64,000 nucleotides of DNA, taken from NCBI RefSeq assembly GCF_006874645.1, contig NZ_CP030082.1:186001-250000 (forward strand). The letters are read 5' to 3'. The DNA comes from Bdellovibrio sp. ZAP7. GTDB lineage: Bacteria > Bdellovibrionota > Bdellovibrionia > Bdellovibrionales > Bdellovibrionaceae. A program made the position numbers and the translations under genes. A model generated the notes under the pieces. The model saw only the letters and a program-made list of their open reading frames with translations. It did no database searches and was not told where the DNA came from. Every line of letters starts with the position of its first letter. The stretch's first letter is position 1. Below are positions 10,404 to 19,553 of the stretch, one piece after another.

Positions 10404-10435
10404 AGCTTTAGTCCAGTCTAGCCGATTCTTATGTT

Positions 10436-10672
10436 ATGTCGGCGTTTTGGAAATCCATCATTTTACTCTCTGTTCTGTTAGGCGTTTCTGCGCAGGCGGG
10501 GGAGAGTGCCTCGTTAAAGTTAGTAGCTCACGTGCCACTTCGCGCGAATGTTTCAATTTCACAGGATCCAATCACCAAAAAAATCGTCGCCATCAATAAT
10601 GGGTCTCAAGCCATCAAGGTCCAGACTCTTGGCAGATTCCCCGCATCTACAGTCACGATCATTGCTCCGTAA
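10436..10672 (+). CDS. Secreted mini-subunit, pilin-like
   Basis: A 78-residue protein with a signal peptide cut near SAQA-GES. The mature start, SASLKLVAHVPLRANVSIS, follows the same pattern as the start of the pilin at 14812-15333 (QATLKLTGSVPASTYISIA): an alternating hydrophobic strand, then VP and an I/V-S-I segment. The remainder is only about 40 residues, far short of an Ig-like pilin domain. It lies 24 nt upstream of the chaperone gene. It may be a minor or terminator subunit, or a donor-strand peptide. No clear ribosome site is visible. The palindrome CTAAAGCTTTAG (10400-10411) lies just upstream. Confidence 0.6.
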   Translation: MSAFWKSIILLSVLLGVSAQAGESASLKLVAHVPLRANVSISQDPITKKIVAINNGSQAIKVQTLGRFPASTVTIIAP

Positions 10673-10696
10673 ATTCGCAAAGACTATCATGGGAAC

Positions 10697-11416
10697 ATGA
10701 AGTTCTTTGCAGCAACATCACTCATTCTATTTTGTTCATCCACTTTTGCATTTCGTCTGGATCCCATGGTTGTGAATTTCGCACCGTCGGGAAAGTTGGC
10801 AACACAAGTTGTCACTTTGGATAATCCGACCGGCGATAAAATTCCAGTTCAGGTGGAAGTCCTGACTCGCGATGAAAAAAGCGGAACCGAAAAGCGCGAT
10901 AAAACCAGCGAATTTACAATCTATCCCGAACAGGTCGTTCTGCTGCCTCATGAAAAAAGAAATGTGCGCATCACCTTTACGGGAGAAGCGGATAAGGAAG
11001 AAAAATCTTACCGCATCGTCGCCACGCAACTTCCTGTCGAGTTGAAGGAGAAAAACGCCAAGGCAGCCAAAAAGACCGGCGCTAACGTGACCTTCATGCT
11101 TCAATACGTGGCCTCCGCTTACGTGACTCCTAAGGACGCAACTGCCGATGTTAAAGTGAAAGAGGTCAAAGTGACTTCTCCTAAAAATATCGCGGTTACG
11201 GTTTCCAATGAAGGTAGCGCACATAAAATCGTCTATGTGAAATCATTTAAAGTTATGGAAAAGGGCAAGGTCGTCGAAGAATTGACGAAGCCTCAAGGTA
11301 TAGATGGCGTAAATTTCCTGGCTAAAACTCAAAAGACCGTTTCTCTTCCTCTAACTAAATCTTTGAAGGGCATTGAAGCTTCTGTATCGATGGAGCTTGC
11401 GGAGTCCGCGGATTGA
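10697..11416 (+). CDS. Periplasmic pilus chaperone (PapD-like)
   Basis: This 239-residue exported protein has a signal peptide (KFFAATSLILFCSSTFA). Two Ig-like domains follow with the chaperone pattern: the N-terminal strand FRLDPMVVNF, the G1/F1-like region with YPEQVVLLPHEKRNVRITF, and FMLQYVASAYV around the domain junction. Such chaperones fold pilins by donor-strand complementation. The sequence is closer to the alternative (Csu-like) class than to FimC. Its stop overlaps the usher's TTG start by 4 nt, so the two are coupled. Confidence 0.8.
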   Translation: MKFFAATSLILFCSSTFAFRLDPMVVNFAPSGKLATQVVTLDNPTGDKIPVQVEVLTRDEKSGTEKRDKTSEFTIYPEQVVLLPHEKRNVRITFTGEADKEEKSYRIVATQLPVELKEKNAKAAKKTGANVTFMLQYVASAYVTPKDATADVKVKEVKVTSPKNIAVTVSNEGSAHKIVYVKSFKVMEKGKVVEELTKPQGIDGVNFLAKTQKTVSLPLTKSLKGIEASVSMELAESAD

Positions 11417-13830
11417 GATTTCTAGCAACCATTGCTATTTTATTTATTTCGGCGATTGCCTCAGCTGCAGGCGTGCGTCCTGATTTGCCTAAGCCCTACC
11501 TAATGGCACCCGTTATTTTGGACAGTCGGGAAATGGTGCAAGTCTGGGTTTTCCCCAGAGACTCACGCAAAGAATTTATGATTGAGTCCGCTCCGTTGAT
11601 GGAGGCATTGCAAAAGACCCTTAAAGATTCAAACTTCAAGATTGTAAAGTCCCTGGTCCAACCTCAAGGAGTCATCAGTGTTGCAAGCCTGGATGCTGCC
11701 GGATTAAAGCCGCAGTGGAACGAAGCGAATCTTGAATTGATTCTGAATATTCCCCTGAACTATCGAAAAGCCAAAGAGCTGAGTGTCACTTATATCGAAG
11801 TCGACGAAAATAAATACTATCGACCTGATGCCCACAGTGGTTATTTGAATATACGCGCCAGTCAGCCCTTTCAATACGGGGATGGTACATCTTCTGCTGA
11901 CAGCAAAATGCCGTTAGTGGGTCGTTTGGATTTAGTCGAAAACATCAAAGGTGTTGTCCTTGAGGCCGGGGCGGAATTTCAAGAACATGCCGAGTATCCC
12001 TGGACTCGTCAGGATACGCGTCTAAGAACTGACGATGAAGAACACATGATCCGTTATACGCTGGGGGATTTGACGACTTATTCGCGCGGTTTACAAAGTG
12101 CTCCGTCGCTGGGTGGCTTTTCCTTTAGTCGTGAGTTCTCGATTCAGCCGTACCGCACTCTTCGTCCTATCAGTCGTACCGAGATTGAAATCAAGCGACC
12201 CTCAGTCGTTGAAGTATATGTGAATGGTGTTCTGACCAGTCAACAGCGCCTGGGCCCCGGAAGATTCAATGTTCGTGATTTTCCAATTGCGATTGGTCTG
12301 AGCGACGTAAAGATCAAGGTGCGTGACGATTTGGGACAGGAAGAGTCCTATGATTTTTCCTTATTGTTTGAAAATTCTATTCTGAATGAAGGAACGCAGG
12401 AATTTTCTTACAACTTTGGTAACCCTTGGGTGCAAGAGCAGGGCGATCGCACCTACTCCCAAGACGGTGTGTTCACGTCATTGTATCATCGTTGGGGTGT
12501 CAGGGACGATTTAACTTTGGGAATAAATTTTCAGAATTATCTGGATAAGACAATGCCCGGAGTAGAAATTTCCAAAATTGCTCAATGGGGATTAGCTTCT
12601 TTAGATACCGCTTACGGAACCGCGAATGGATTGGGTGGCTGGGGAAGTCGTCTGACTTATCGAAGTTTAGATCGCATGTACGGTTATAATGTTCCTTTTG
12701 TTGCGGCAGCAGAAGTACTGATGCGAGATCCAAACTTTCAACCACCAGTTGCGATTGACGGACTGCCACTGAATTTACTTCGCCGTTATGATCTGCAACT
12801 GTCCACAGCATTTGGATTAGGCGGGATATGGGGAGTGGGCGGCGGATATGAAGACGTTCCCCCAAATGCTTCCGATCGTCGTTTCTATCGAACGAATTTA
12901 AGCTATCCAATCAATGTTTCGAATCGCATCGAATTTTCAATTGTGCGCGAAGTCTCAGACAAACAAGAGGACCGCGGATTGATTTCCTATTTCTGGTCAG
13001 AGCCAGCAGGTCGCTACAGTGTAAGTGCGTATCATGAAACTCAAACCAAAAGCACCACTGCGACCGTCAATCGTAACAACTTCTATCAGTATGATGACGT
13101 CAGAGCGTCCGCATCTTTGCAAAGGGTGAATGAAAGTACCAATGGCAGTATGTATCTGGAATATCTGACTCAGCCCGCAAGTTATCGCTGGGACCAGTTT
13201 TCGACGACGACAAGTCTGGGGCAAAGAGTTTCGACTTCAACATTGGGTGTGTCGACCGCATTTGCTTGGGTGGGAACGCGTGGTGCATTTTCTCAACCGA
13301 TCACCGACAGCTTCGTGTTGATCGCTTCGGATAATTTTCCTGAAAATGCGGAGATGTTAGTTAATCCATTGGGAGCCAAGGGTGAGGCGCAGTTGGGACC
13401 ACGATCAAATACGGTGTTAAAGGATCGCACGTCGTATTACCGTTACATGGTGAATTTGGATTCGACGTCTTTACCGACAGGATATCTGCTGGATAAAGAA
13501 TACTATGGTGCTATGCCAACATATAAGAGCGGTATCCTGATCGAAACGACTTTGAATCGCAAAGTCATGGTTAAAGGTCGTCTGAGAATGAAAGACGGCT
13601 CACCGCTGGCTCTGGTTGCTGCTGACGTAATGAATGATAAAGGCCAATTGGTGGATAACACTTTCTTCACCAATCGTGATGGTCAATTCGTAATTGAAGG
13701 ATTGGCTCCAGGTTCTTATAAAATCGTAACTGATCGTCCTGACTTATCTGGTATCAGTTTAACTGTAATGGATGATCCTAATAATTCTGTGAACGTAGGT
13801 GACTTGATCGTCACTAAGGAGGAGCGATGA
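11413..13830 (+). CDS. Outer-membrane usher protein
   Basis: 805 residues from a TTG start inside the chaperone stop. A signal peptide (RFLATIAILFISAIASA) is followed by an N-terminal chaperone-binding region (about 25-140). The long beta-barrel shows repeated aromatic-ended strands with plug-like segments (RPSVVEVYVNGVL, FNVRDFPIAIG). The C-terminal domain resembles a carboxypeptidase-regulatory/Ig fold (GRLRMKDGSPLALVAADV). Ushers form the outer-membrane pore through which chaperone-bound subunits polymerise. Length fits the family. The gene overlaps the next by 4 nt. Confidence 0.88.
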   Translation: MRFLATIAILFISAIASAAGVRPDLPKPYLMAPVILDSREMVQVWVFPRDSRKEFMIESAPLMEALQKTLKDSNFKIVKSLVQPQGVISVASLDAAGLKPQWNEANLELILNIPLNYRKAKELSVTYIEVDENKYYRPDAHSGYLNIRASQPFQYGDGTSSADSKMPLVGRLDLVENIKGVVLEAGAEFQEHAEYPWTRQDTRLRTDDEEHMIRYTLGDLTTYSRGLQSAPSLGGFSFSREFSIQPYRTLRPISRTEIEIKRPSVVEVYVNGVLTSQQRLGPGRFNVRDFPIAIGLSDVKIKVRDDLGQEESYDFSLLFENSILNEGTQEFSYNFGNPWVQEQGDRTYSQDGVFTSLYHRWGVRDDLTLGINFQNYLDKTMPGVEISKIAQWGLASLDTAYGTANGLGGWGSRLTYRSLDRMYGYNVPFVAAAEVLMRDPNFQPPVAIDGLPLNLLRRYDLQLSTAFGLGGIWGVGGGYEDVPPNASDRRFYRTNLSYPINVSNRIEFSIVREVSDKQEDRGLISYFWSEPAGRYSVSAYHETQTKSTTATVNRNNFYQYDDVRASASLQRVNESTNGSMYLEYLTQPASYRWDQFSTTTSLGQRVSTSTLGVSTAFAWVGTRGAFSQPITDSFVLIASDNFPENAEMLVNPLGAKGEAQLGPRSNTVLKDRTSYYRYMVNLDSTSLPTGYLLDKEYYGAMPTYKSGILIETTLNRKVMVKGRLRMKDGSPLALVAADVMNDKGQLVDNTFFTNRDGQFVIEGLAPGSYKIVTDRPDLSGISLTVMDDPNNSVNVGDLIVTKEER

Positions 13831-14756
13831 TGAAAACCGCTCTAAGTTTATTCCTAACATTGTTTTCAACTGCGGCTTTCGCTGATGATTGCATGAATAT
13901 GCAGCTTCAAGCACAGCAAACGGCATTTGATCTGACGACAAATCCTAACATCTCTTCGAACTTAATTGTAAAAGCCGATACCAGAGCCAAAGGCTGCAGT
14001 TTTTTTATTACTTTCGATTACGGTTTATCTGCCAACTATGCTTCTCGGTCATTAAAATATTTCCTCGTTAACACCTGGCCGTTACAGCTTTACAAAGATT
14101 CTGGCAACACGCAGGTGTTAAAGAATATACCACAGGTGAATGACTATAATGATGTCTTGAATGGAGCTCTTCCAGATAAAGGCGGCAATGATGCCCAAAT
14201 CTCAATCCCTTATTGGATTTCAGCGGATACGTCGTCGCCTTGGAGGCAGCAGGGAACTTATTCTGAATGGATCACGGCAACTTTGTATAAAGGAACGCTA
14301 TCCAATTATGAATTCGTTCGCTCTGTGGTGATCGCATTTTATCTGAATGCTCCCAAGCGCGCCGATATTTCTGTCGTTCCGTCGGGTGGGTCATTTAACA
14401 TCGCTGATATCAGTGAAACTTTGGACTTTGGAAATCTCGCGACCGGTACGACACGCAGTTGTGATGTAATTGTTAAGTACAATGCGGGTTATATTCTGTA
14501 TGCTTCGTCGCAAAATAATGGTCGCCTCAAACATGAAACGGCGTCTTCGTATATTCCGTATACCATTTCTTTTGCAGGCACGACTGTTAACTTAGGCAAT
14601 TCGTCAAGCAGTCCGGTTCAGGTGAAAAGGGAGCTGGGATCATCTCCTGCGAGTGGAAAAATTATTCCAACCTCAGTGACCATCGGAAATTATACACAGG
14701 ATCAGTCCGGGAATTTCAGCGATATTATCACTCTGACAGTTCAGTCTGCTGAATAA
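13827..14756 (+). CDS. Pilus tip/adhesin-like protein with C-terminal SCPU-like domain
   Basis: 309 residues with a signal peptide (KTALSLFLTLFSTAAFA). Two beta-rich domains follow, each with paired cysteines (about 22/57, and one near 211). The end, TSVTIGNYTQDQSGNFSDIITLTVQ, is the closing strand pattern of spore-coat-U/Csu-type subunits. The two-domain length and the position after the usher resemble tip subunits such as CsuE. It probably caps the fibre and may bind a surface. The start overlaps the usher stop (ATGATG region). Surface ligand is unknown. Confidence 0.7.
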   Translation: MMKTALSLFLTLFSTAAFADDCMNMQLQAQQTAFDLTTNPNISSNLIVKADTRAKGCSFFITFDYGLSANYASRSLKYFLVNTWPLQLYKDSGNTQVLKNIPQVNDYNDVLNGALPDKGGNDAQISIPYWISADTSSPWRQQGTYSEWITATLYKGTLSNYEFVRSVVIAFYLNAPKRADISVVPSGGSFNIADISETLDFGNLATGTTRSCDVIVKYNAGYILYASSQNNGRLKHETASSYIPYTISFAGTTVNLGNSSSSPVQVKRELGSSPASGKIIPTSVTIGNYTQDQSGNFSDIITLTVQSAE

Positions 14757-14757
14757 A

Positions 14758-14785
14758 AAAAGCTCTTCATTGCTGAAGAGCTTTC
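14758..14785. terminator. Bidirectional terminator between convergent pilus genes
   Basis: AAAGCTCTTCA and TGAAGAGCTTT pair around a TTGC loop, with an A-rich left flank and T/A-rich right flank. It lies between the stop of the tip-like gene and the stop of the convergent pilin gene and could end both transcripts. Confidence 0.75.
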
Positions 14786-14811
14786 CAAAAAAGAGATAAG
14801 AAGAAAACTAA

Positions 14812-15333
14812 TTACTTAGCAGTGATCGTGAATGTCACGGTGTCTTTGTAAGTACCTTCTAGTGCATTTGCATTGCCAGTGATTTTCAAACCCACTGATT
14901 TAGTTGCAGTTGTTTTTTGGCTCAAAGAGCTTACGTCAGTCACCGTTTGAGAAGAAGACAAAGATTTTTCCTGACCGTTGTAGATCAAAGCGTAGTTGAT
15001 CGCAGCAGCGTCACCAGCGTTTGAATCATCCATCGTCAATTTACCATTGTGTGCCGAGCTTGCAGTGACTGTGTAACCCGCTTTGCGATTTGAAGTTTCA
15101 AATACGTAAGCGATGTTATCTACAGTATTTGAACCCGCTGTTGTCAGTTTAGAAGAATCAATTGTGTAAGCTTGTTCCACCGCGCCGGTTTCAACATTCG
15201 TTGAAGCGATCGAGATATAAGTCGAAGCGGGCACTGATCCAGTCAACTTAAGAGTCGCTTGGGTAGCGGCAAATGCCGGAGCTGCAACAACAACAGTAGC
15301 CATTAGAGCCGTGATTTTCGCGATCGTTTTCAT
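14812..15333 (-). CDS. Major pilin-like subunit
   Basis: 173 residues from ATG 15333, preceded by GGAAG. A longer in-frame start at 15390 would put 19 polar residues before the signal peptide and is unlikely. The signal peptide ends APAFA. The mature protein opens with an alternating strand (QATLKLTGSVPASTYISIA, a donor-strand extension candidate) and is Thr/Ser/Ala rich without cysteine. It ends with a beta motif (YKDTVTFTITAK) typical of Csu/SCPU-like pilins. It is encoded convergently to the chaperone-usher genes with its own 284-nt upstream region, allowing separate and higher expression. Confidence 0.75.
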   Translation of the reverse strand: MKTIAKITALMATVVVAAPAFAATQATLKLTGSVPASTYISIASTNVETGAVEQAYTIDSSKLTTAGSNTVDNIAYVFETSNRKAGYTVTASSAHNGKLTMDDSNAGDAAAINYALIYNGQEKSLSSSQTVTDVSSLSQKTTATKSVGLKITGNANALEGTYKDTVTFTITAK

Positions 15334-15617
15334 GCGGGGGTACTTCCTTTCAAAGAAGCGTGGGTTTTTTGGTGTAATGTCACAGAACACACTTCACCAA
15401 CTGTGCCGAGCCAGGATATCCGCAGCTCGATGCTATATGACACTTGAGTGTAAAGAAGTGGTAAAAATTTAGACAAAAAGACGTAAAAATGCCGACACTG
15501 TCAGGCCTGAAGTCCTGTTATATTTGAGATGGGCTCATTTCCGGGGTGGATCTTGGTGGGGGCAGAGACGAGGCCCACTTCCTTTAGAGATGTCTCATTT
15601 AGCCGATAATAATACTG

Positions 15618-16211
15618 ATGGCAGAGCAGAAGTCCTCGAATGATAACAACAAGCTTTTGGCGATCCTCTTGTTTTTAGGGGCGGGCATTCTTGTATTGAT
15701 GTCACTAGGGAACGACAATCCAAAATCCGGTGGCCAAGCGGGTGTTAAGAAAACTGAAAAGTTTGAAAAGTCAGTGAACAAACATCTGATGCTTACAAAT
15801 GAAAAAATGGAATTCGAACGCCGTCGTTTAGAAATTGAAAATGCAGCGGGTTCTGATTTCAACTCCACCAAAGCCCAAACTACTTACAATCCTCAAGATT
15901 CTGGTTTGGATCTTTCGAACGATTCCCGAGCCGCAGAAGTTGCAAATATACTGGGCCGTGGTGAGCGTAAAGAGGGCGAGCCATTAAATCCAAACGATGT
16001 GATTCAAAAAGAACTTTTCAATGCGCAACAAGAAGTCGAGTATTCTGAAGCTTACAAAAAAGAATACGCTCGTCAGTTCGTGGAAAATGCACGCCGAGGC
16101 GGGTACAAGGTTTACCTTGATGAAAACTACCGTGTGAAGCAAGTCGTCCCACTGAATCGTCAGCCGGGTAGCACGGATATCTTTAACTCCCACGGCGATG
16201 CTATTCGCTAA
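15618..16211 (+). CDS. Membrane-anchored hypothetical protein
   Basis: 197 residues with a single N-terminal membrane segment (KLLAILLFLGAGILVLMSLG, about 12-31). A charged coiled-coil-prone stretch follows (about 45-80, KMEFERRRLEIEN), and then an extended polar region. I recognise no family. The C-terminal part faces the periplasm if the N-terminus is inside. It ends one base before the convergent RadC-like gene. No strong ribosome site is visible before the ATG. Confidence 0.65.
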   Translation: MAEQKSSNDNNKLLAILLFLGAGILVLMSLGNDNPKSGGQAGVKKTEKFEKSVNKHLMLTNEKMEFERRRLEIENAAGSDFNSTKAQTTYNPQDSGLDLSNDSRAAEVANILGRGERKEGEPLNPNDVIQKELFNAQQEVEYSEAYKKEYARQFVENARRGGYKVYLDENYRVKQVVPLNRQPGSTDIFNSHGDAIR

Positions 16212-16733
16212 TCAAACGCGCGATCCTTTGAACCTTTTGAAAAATCCGTTGTCAGCCATACTATAATAGTCCCGTTCGCTGAAAATAATGTGATCTAAAA
16301 GTGGTATTTGAAACAGCTTGCCGCAGTTGTGCATTTTTCGGGTGGTAATCAGATCCTGATCAGAAGGTTGAACACTGGAGCTGGGATGGTTGTGCGCCAT
16401 CATAAAGAAACTGGCGTTTTTTAAAATAAGAAAACGAAAGATATCTCTGGGGTGCGTCGGGCAATGATCCGCGGTCCCCCTAAAAATCATTTCCGTCGCG
16501 ATAACTTGTAGCTGCGGACTTAATGCAATGACCCACAATTCTTCGGCATAGGGGTTTATGAACGTTTTCAAGGTTTCAAAAGCTTGGGCGCTGCTGGTGA
16601 TTTCTGTCATGCATTGGGAACGTTGCAAAAAGCGTAACCGGGCGGACTCATCACACCGATCAGGGAAGGACGGAAAGTGGACACCCGTCTTGAAACGCAC
16701 GGGCATGACTTGCGCCCGACAAATCCTCGGCAT
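16212..16733 (-). CDS. radC: RadC-like JAB/MPN-domain protein
   Basis: Up to 173 residues. The JAMM metal site typical of RadC is present: a glutamate in EMIFRGTADHCPTHPRD, then MMAHNHPSSSVQPSDQD, giving HxH plus a downstream Asp. The helix-hairpin-helix part that precedes the MPN domain in standard RadC (about 220 residues) is missing. This is therefore a short form, similar to RadC-like proteins often carried on mobile elements. The biochemical function of the family is unclear. The start is uncertain: ATG 16610 is an alternative to 16733. Confidence 0.75.
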   Translation of the reverse strand: MPRICRAQVMPVRFKTGVHFPSFPDRCDESARLRFLQRSQCMTEITSSAQAFETLKTFINPYAEELWVIALSPQLQVIATEMIFRGTADHCPTHPRDIFRFLILKNASFFMMAHNHPSSSVQPSDQDLITTRKMHNCGKLFQIPLLDHIIFSERDYYSMADNGFFKRFKGSRV

Positions 16734-16759
16734 AGACTTGGGAAGAATAAGGGGTATTT

Positions 16760-17359
16760 ATGATCAAGAATTTGCTACTTGGTGCAATGGCTGTTTCTTT
16801 GTTGGCTCTTACGAGCTGTGGTCCTAAGGCGTTCACGAAAGGTGATTACGATGACGTGAACAGAGAGAATCTTTTGAACGACCAATGGTCTGAAACAGAT
16901 ATGCAAAAAGCTGTTCAGGATCTTGTGAACAGTGCCCTTCAATCTCCGGCAATCACGCAGTCCAAAAAAATGCCCATCGTGATCGTGACTGGTTTGCAAA
17001 ATAAAACCAGCGAACACATCGACACCCAAAGCATCATGGATATGATCCGTGTTGATCTGATGAAATCTGGCAAAGTAGCTTTCATCGATAAAGAAGCTCG
17101 CGGTGATATCGCTGACGAATACAATTACCAAAACTCGGGTATGACAAGTGCTGAAACTAAGAAAGGCCCTGGCGGTCAAATTGGTGCAGACTTCATCATC
17201 AACGGTCGTTTGGATTCAATCGTTCAAGAAGTTGGGAAAGACAAATCCGTATATTACAAACTGACTTTGAATTTGACGAATTTGAAAACAAGCATGATCA
17301 CTTGGTCAGACCAAAAACAAATTCGTAAAGTGTTTAAGAAAAAATCTATCGGACTATAA
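16760..17359 (+). CDS. lpoB: Penicillin-binding-protein activator LpoB-like lipoprotein
   Basis: 199 residues with a lipoprotein signal (LLALTSC, Cys about 20). The LpoB domain follows, with MPIVIVTGLQNKTSEHIDTQSIMD and the blocks GADFIINGRLDSI and YKLTLNLTNLKTSMITWSD. In enterobacteria LpoB sits in the outer membrane and reaches through murein to activate PBP1b. Its stop overlaps the next lipoprotein gene by one base. That pairing with a COG3014-type protein is common outside enterobacteria. Confidence 0.87.
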   Translation: MIKNLLLGAMAVSLLALTSCGPKAFTKGDYDDVNRENLLNDQWSETDMQKAVQDLVNSALQSPAITQSKKMPIVIVTGLQNKTSEHIDTQSIMDMIRVDLMKSGKVAFIDKEARGDIADEYNYQNSGMTSAETKKGPGGQIGADFIINGRLDSIVQEVGKDKSVYYKLTLNLTNLKTSMITWSDQKQIRKVFKKKSIGL

Positions 17360-18603
17360 TGATTATTTCGACCAAGAGACTCACAGGATATGTGGGTCTT
17401 TTTTTTCTTCTGCTAAGTACGGGATGTGCATCTTATCAAAGTAAGGTGGATAAAGCCCGTACGTCCCTTATCGCTCGCAATTACGATGCGGCTTTGAAGG
17501 ATCTTGAGCCGCTTGCTAATAAACAAGATGGTGATCAGTTAGTTTACTTGTTGGACTATGGCGTGGCTTTGCAGATTTCAGGTAAAGTCGATGAAAGTAA
17601 CACGACATTTTTGCGCGCAGATAAACTCAGTGAACAGCTCGATTATCAGTCTGTTTCTCGAGTGACTGGTTCACTTTTATTAAACCAAGGTATGGTTCAG
17701 TATAAAGGTGACACCTTCGAAAAGATTTTCATCAATGCGTATCTTGCGATGAACTTCCTCGAAATTGGTAAGCTTGATGATGCTTTGGTTGAAGCTCGCC
17801 GTATCAATGAAAAATTTCAAAAGTATCGCCTCGATGAAAAACAGAAATTTGAACTGAATCCGTTCAGTAAATATTTGTCGGCGTTGATTTGGGAAGCAAA
17901 CCGCGATTACGATGATGCCTACATCGCGTATCAAGAAGCTTATAAATTGGATCCCACAATTCCTCGTATCGGTGAGGACCTGATTCGTTCAGCAAAAAAT
18001 GCCCGTCGTCCCGATACATATAAGGATTGGAAAAAGAAATTTCCTGAAGTGAAGGAAGATCCCGATTGGTACAATAAATCCCTGGGAGAGTTGGTGATTA
18101 TATACCAACAGGGGTGGGGGCCCAGAAAATACGCGGCAAAAAATGAATACCGTTTGCCGGCCTTGTATCCAACTCCCAGTGAAACAAAACTCGCTCGTCT
18201 AACAATTGACGGGGGAGCAACGGTCGTCAGTCATCCAATTTACGATGTTCAAGAAGCCGCCATCAAAACTTTGCAGGAAGACTATGGAGTCTTGGTCGCG
18301 AAACGAATTGCGGGACTTGCCACTAAGGCTGTGGCAGCAGATCAAGTCCGCCAACAGAACAAATTGCTGGGTGATTTGACTTATTTAGCATTAAATATCG
18401 CCGACCAGGCGGATCTTCGTCAGTGGTCGATGCTTCCACAAACAATTCAAATCATCCGGGTTCCCTTAAGTGCAGGGGAGTATAAATTCAATCTAGAAGG
18501 TTTGAGTCTATCAGGCGCGCCGACCGGCGAAGCTTTGTACAATCAGAGGGTCACAATCAAGTCAGGCCAAAAGAAATTCATCGTTTGGCGATCCCTTAAG
18601 TAG
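17359..18603 (+). CDS. COG3014-type TPR lipoprotein, LpoB partner
   Basis: 414 residues with a lipobox (LLLSTGC, Cys about 23). TPR-like helices (about 30-240) contain LIARNYDAALKDLEPLANKQ and DDAYIAYQEAYKLDPTIP. The C-terminal part (about 260-414) is beta-rich. The family is uncharacterised but repeatedly found beside lpoB-like genes, suggesting a role in outer-membrane-anchored control of murein synthesis. It starts on the last base of the lpoB stop, so the pair is co-translated. Confidence 0.8.
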   Translation: MIISTKRLTGYVGLFFLLLSTGCASYQSKVDKARTSLIARNYDAALKDLEPLANKQDGDQLVYLLDYGVALQISGKVDESNTTFLRADKLSEQLDYQSVSRVTGSLLLNQGMVQYKGDTFEKIFINAYLAMNFLEIGKLDDALVEARRINEKFQKYRLDEKQKFELNPFSKYLSALIWEANRDYDDAYIAYQEAYKLDPTIPRIGEDLIRSAKNARRPDTYKDWKKKFPEVKEDPDWYNKSLGELVIIYQQGWGPRKYAAKNEYRLPALYPTPSETKLARLTIDGGATVVSHPIYDVQEAAIKTLQEDYGVLVAKRIAGLATKAVAADQVRQQNKLLGDLTYLALNIADQADLRQWSMLPQTIQIIRVPLSAGEYKFNLEGLSLSGAPTGEALYNQRVTIKSGQKKFIVWRSLK

Positions 18604-18661
18604 GAATTTTCCAAGCGTTCTTTTTTGCGGCGATTATTCAAGGGCTGCGAATTTTGGACAA

Positions 18662-18716
18662 AAAAAAGGCCCAGCCTAAGCTGAGCCCTTTCGGTGCGAA
18701 TTCTGTCGAAACAGAA
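18662..18716 (-). terminator. Terminator of the PhaR-like gene, with a UUCG hairpin
   Basis: Read on the minus strand, TTCTGT-TTCG-ACAGAA (18701-18716) directly follows the stop. Next comes the stem GGCTCAGC/GCTGGGCC with a TTAG loop (18668-18688), then a T tract. The second stem is the terminator proper. It also faces the end of the convergent lipoprotein gene. Confidence 0.75.
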
Positions 18717-19262
18717 CTAGTTGTTCAAACCAAGAGATGAACCCGGAAGATTCGGAGTTTCTTCGTCTTGTTGAAGACCTGGAAGAACAGTCGCTTTTTC
18801 AGCAGCTACTTTAGCAGTAGTGTCTGTGTTGTAGCGAGTTGCTGCAGTAGCAACACGGTTTTCCAAGTTTTGTTTCATTTCCGCAGACGCATTTTCAACA
18901 ACTGTGTTTACTTGTTGCTTAGTCATGTAGTCTTGAGGGAATGCACCAAGTTTAGCAAGGTAGCCAGAGATGCTGCCGTTGCCATTTTGGATGATTTCAC
19001 GAAGTGTGAAAAGAGGAGCGTATTGAGATGCTTTCTTTTCAGCTTCAAAGATGATCTGAGTCAAAGTTGCAGCAGTGATATCGTTTTTTGATTTATTATC
19101 GATAACCATTACTTCTTCGTTTGTACGAATCATTTTAGCGATGTCGTCCAAAGTCACGTAGCAGCTTTGTTGTGTGTCATAAAGTTTACGATTCTGATAA
19201 CGCTTGATGATTTTAACTTTAGAATTTGGCTTAGATGTCATTGTTTCGTTTTGGTTGATCAA
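18717..19262 (-). CDS. phaR: PhaR-like polyhydroxyalkanoate synthesis regulator
   Basis: 181 residues from a TTG start at 19262, chosen because GGGAGG (19268-19273) lies 5 nt upstream. The nearest ATG (19241) has the site 26 nt away. The N-terminal PHB-accumulation DNA-binding domain is clear: IKRYQNRKLYDTQQSCYVTLDDIAKMI, then TLTQIIFEAEKK. The C-terminal half is low-complexity. PhaR represses phasin and PHA genes by sensing polymer. No PHA genes are in the window, so its targets lie elsewhere. Confidence 0.87.
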   Translation of the reverse strand: MINQNETMTSKPNSKVKIIKRYQNRKLYDTQQSCYVTLDDIAKMIRTNEEVMVIDNKSKNDITAATLTQIIFEAEKKASQYAPLFTLREIIQNGNGSISGYLAKLGAFPQDYMTKQQVNTVVENASAEMKQNLENRVATAATRYNTDTTAKVAAEKATVLPGLQQDEETPNLPGSSLGLNN

Positions 19263-19553
19263 AACTGCCTCCCAATTTGAAAATTACCCAAAATATCCAA
19301 TGAGATATGTGCTAAAGTATTCAGCACGTCCCCCTGTCGATGGGCGCAACCTATCCCCGGTGCCATGCCTTGTCAAGCGGTCCTCAAATCAAAAGAAAAG
19401 ACTCTAGGCGTTAATTTCAATCGATTTGAGAATCTCCCTCCGTCCAAACCCTTGTTTGTTTTTTTCCGCAGAATTCTCAGACCTTCGTCTAAAGTTTTCA
19501 TTTGAAGTCGCCGAAACGTCATTAGGGTCGATTACGTTGCGGGTGGTAATTTA

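Noticed and set aside
10276-10599. Second open frame over the 3' end of the kinase gene
   Set aside because: It is out of frame with two real genes, with no ribosome site and no protein-like composition.
15435-15455. Dyad GACACTTGAGTGT upstream of the pilin as an operator
   Set aside because: Imperfect, single copy and with no clear promoter overlap; too weak to list as a feature.
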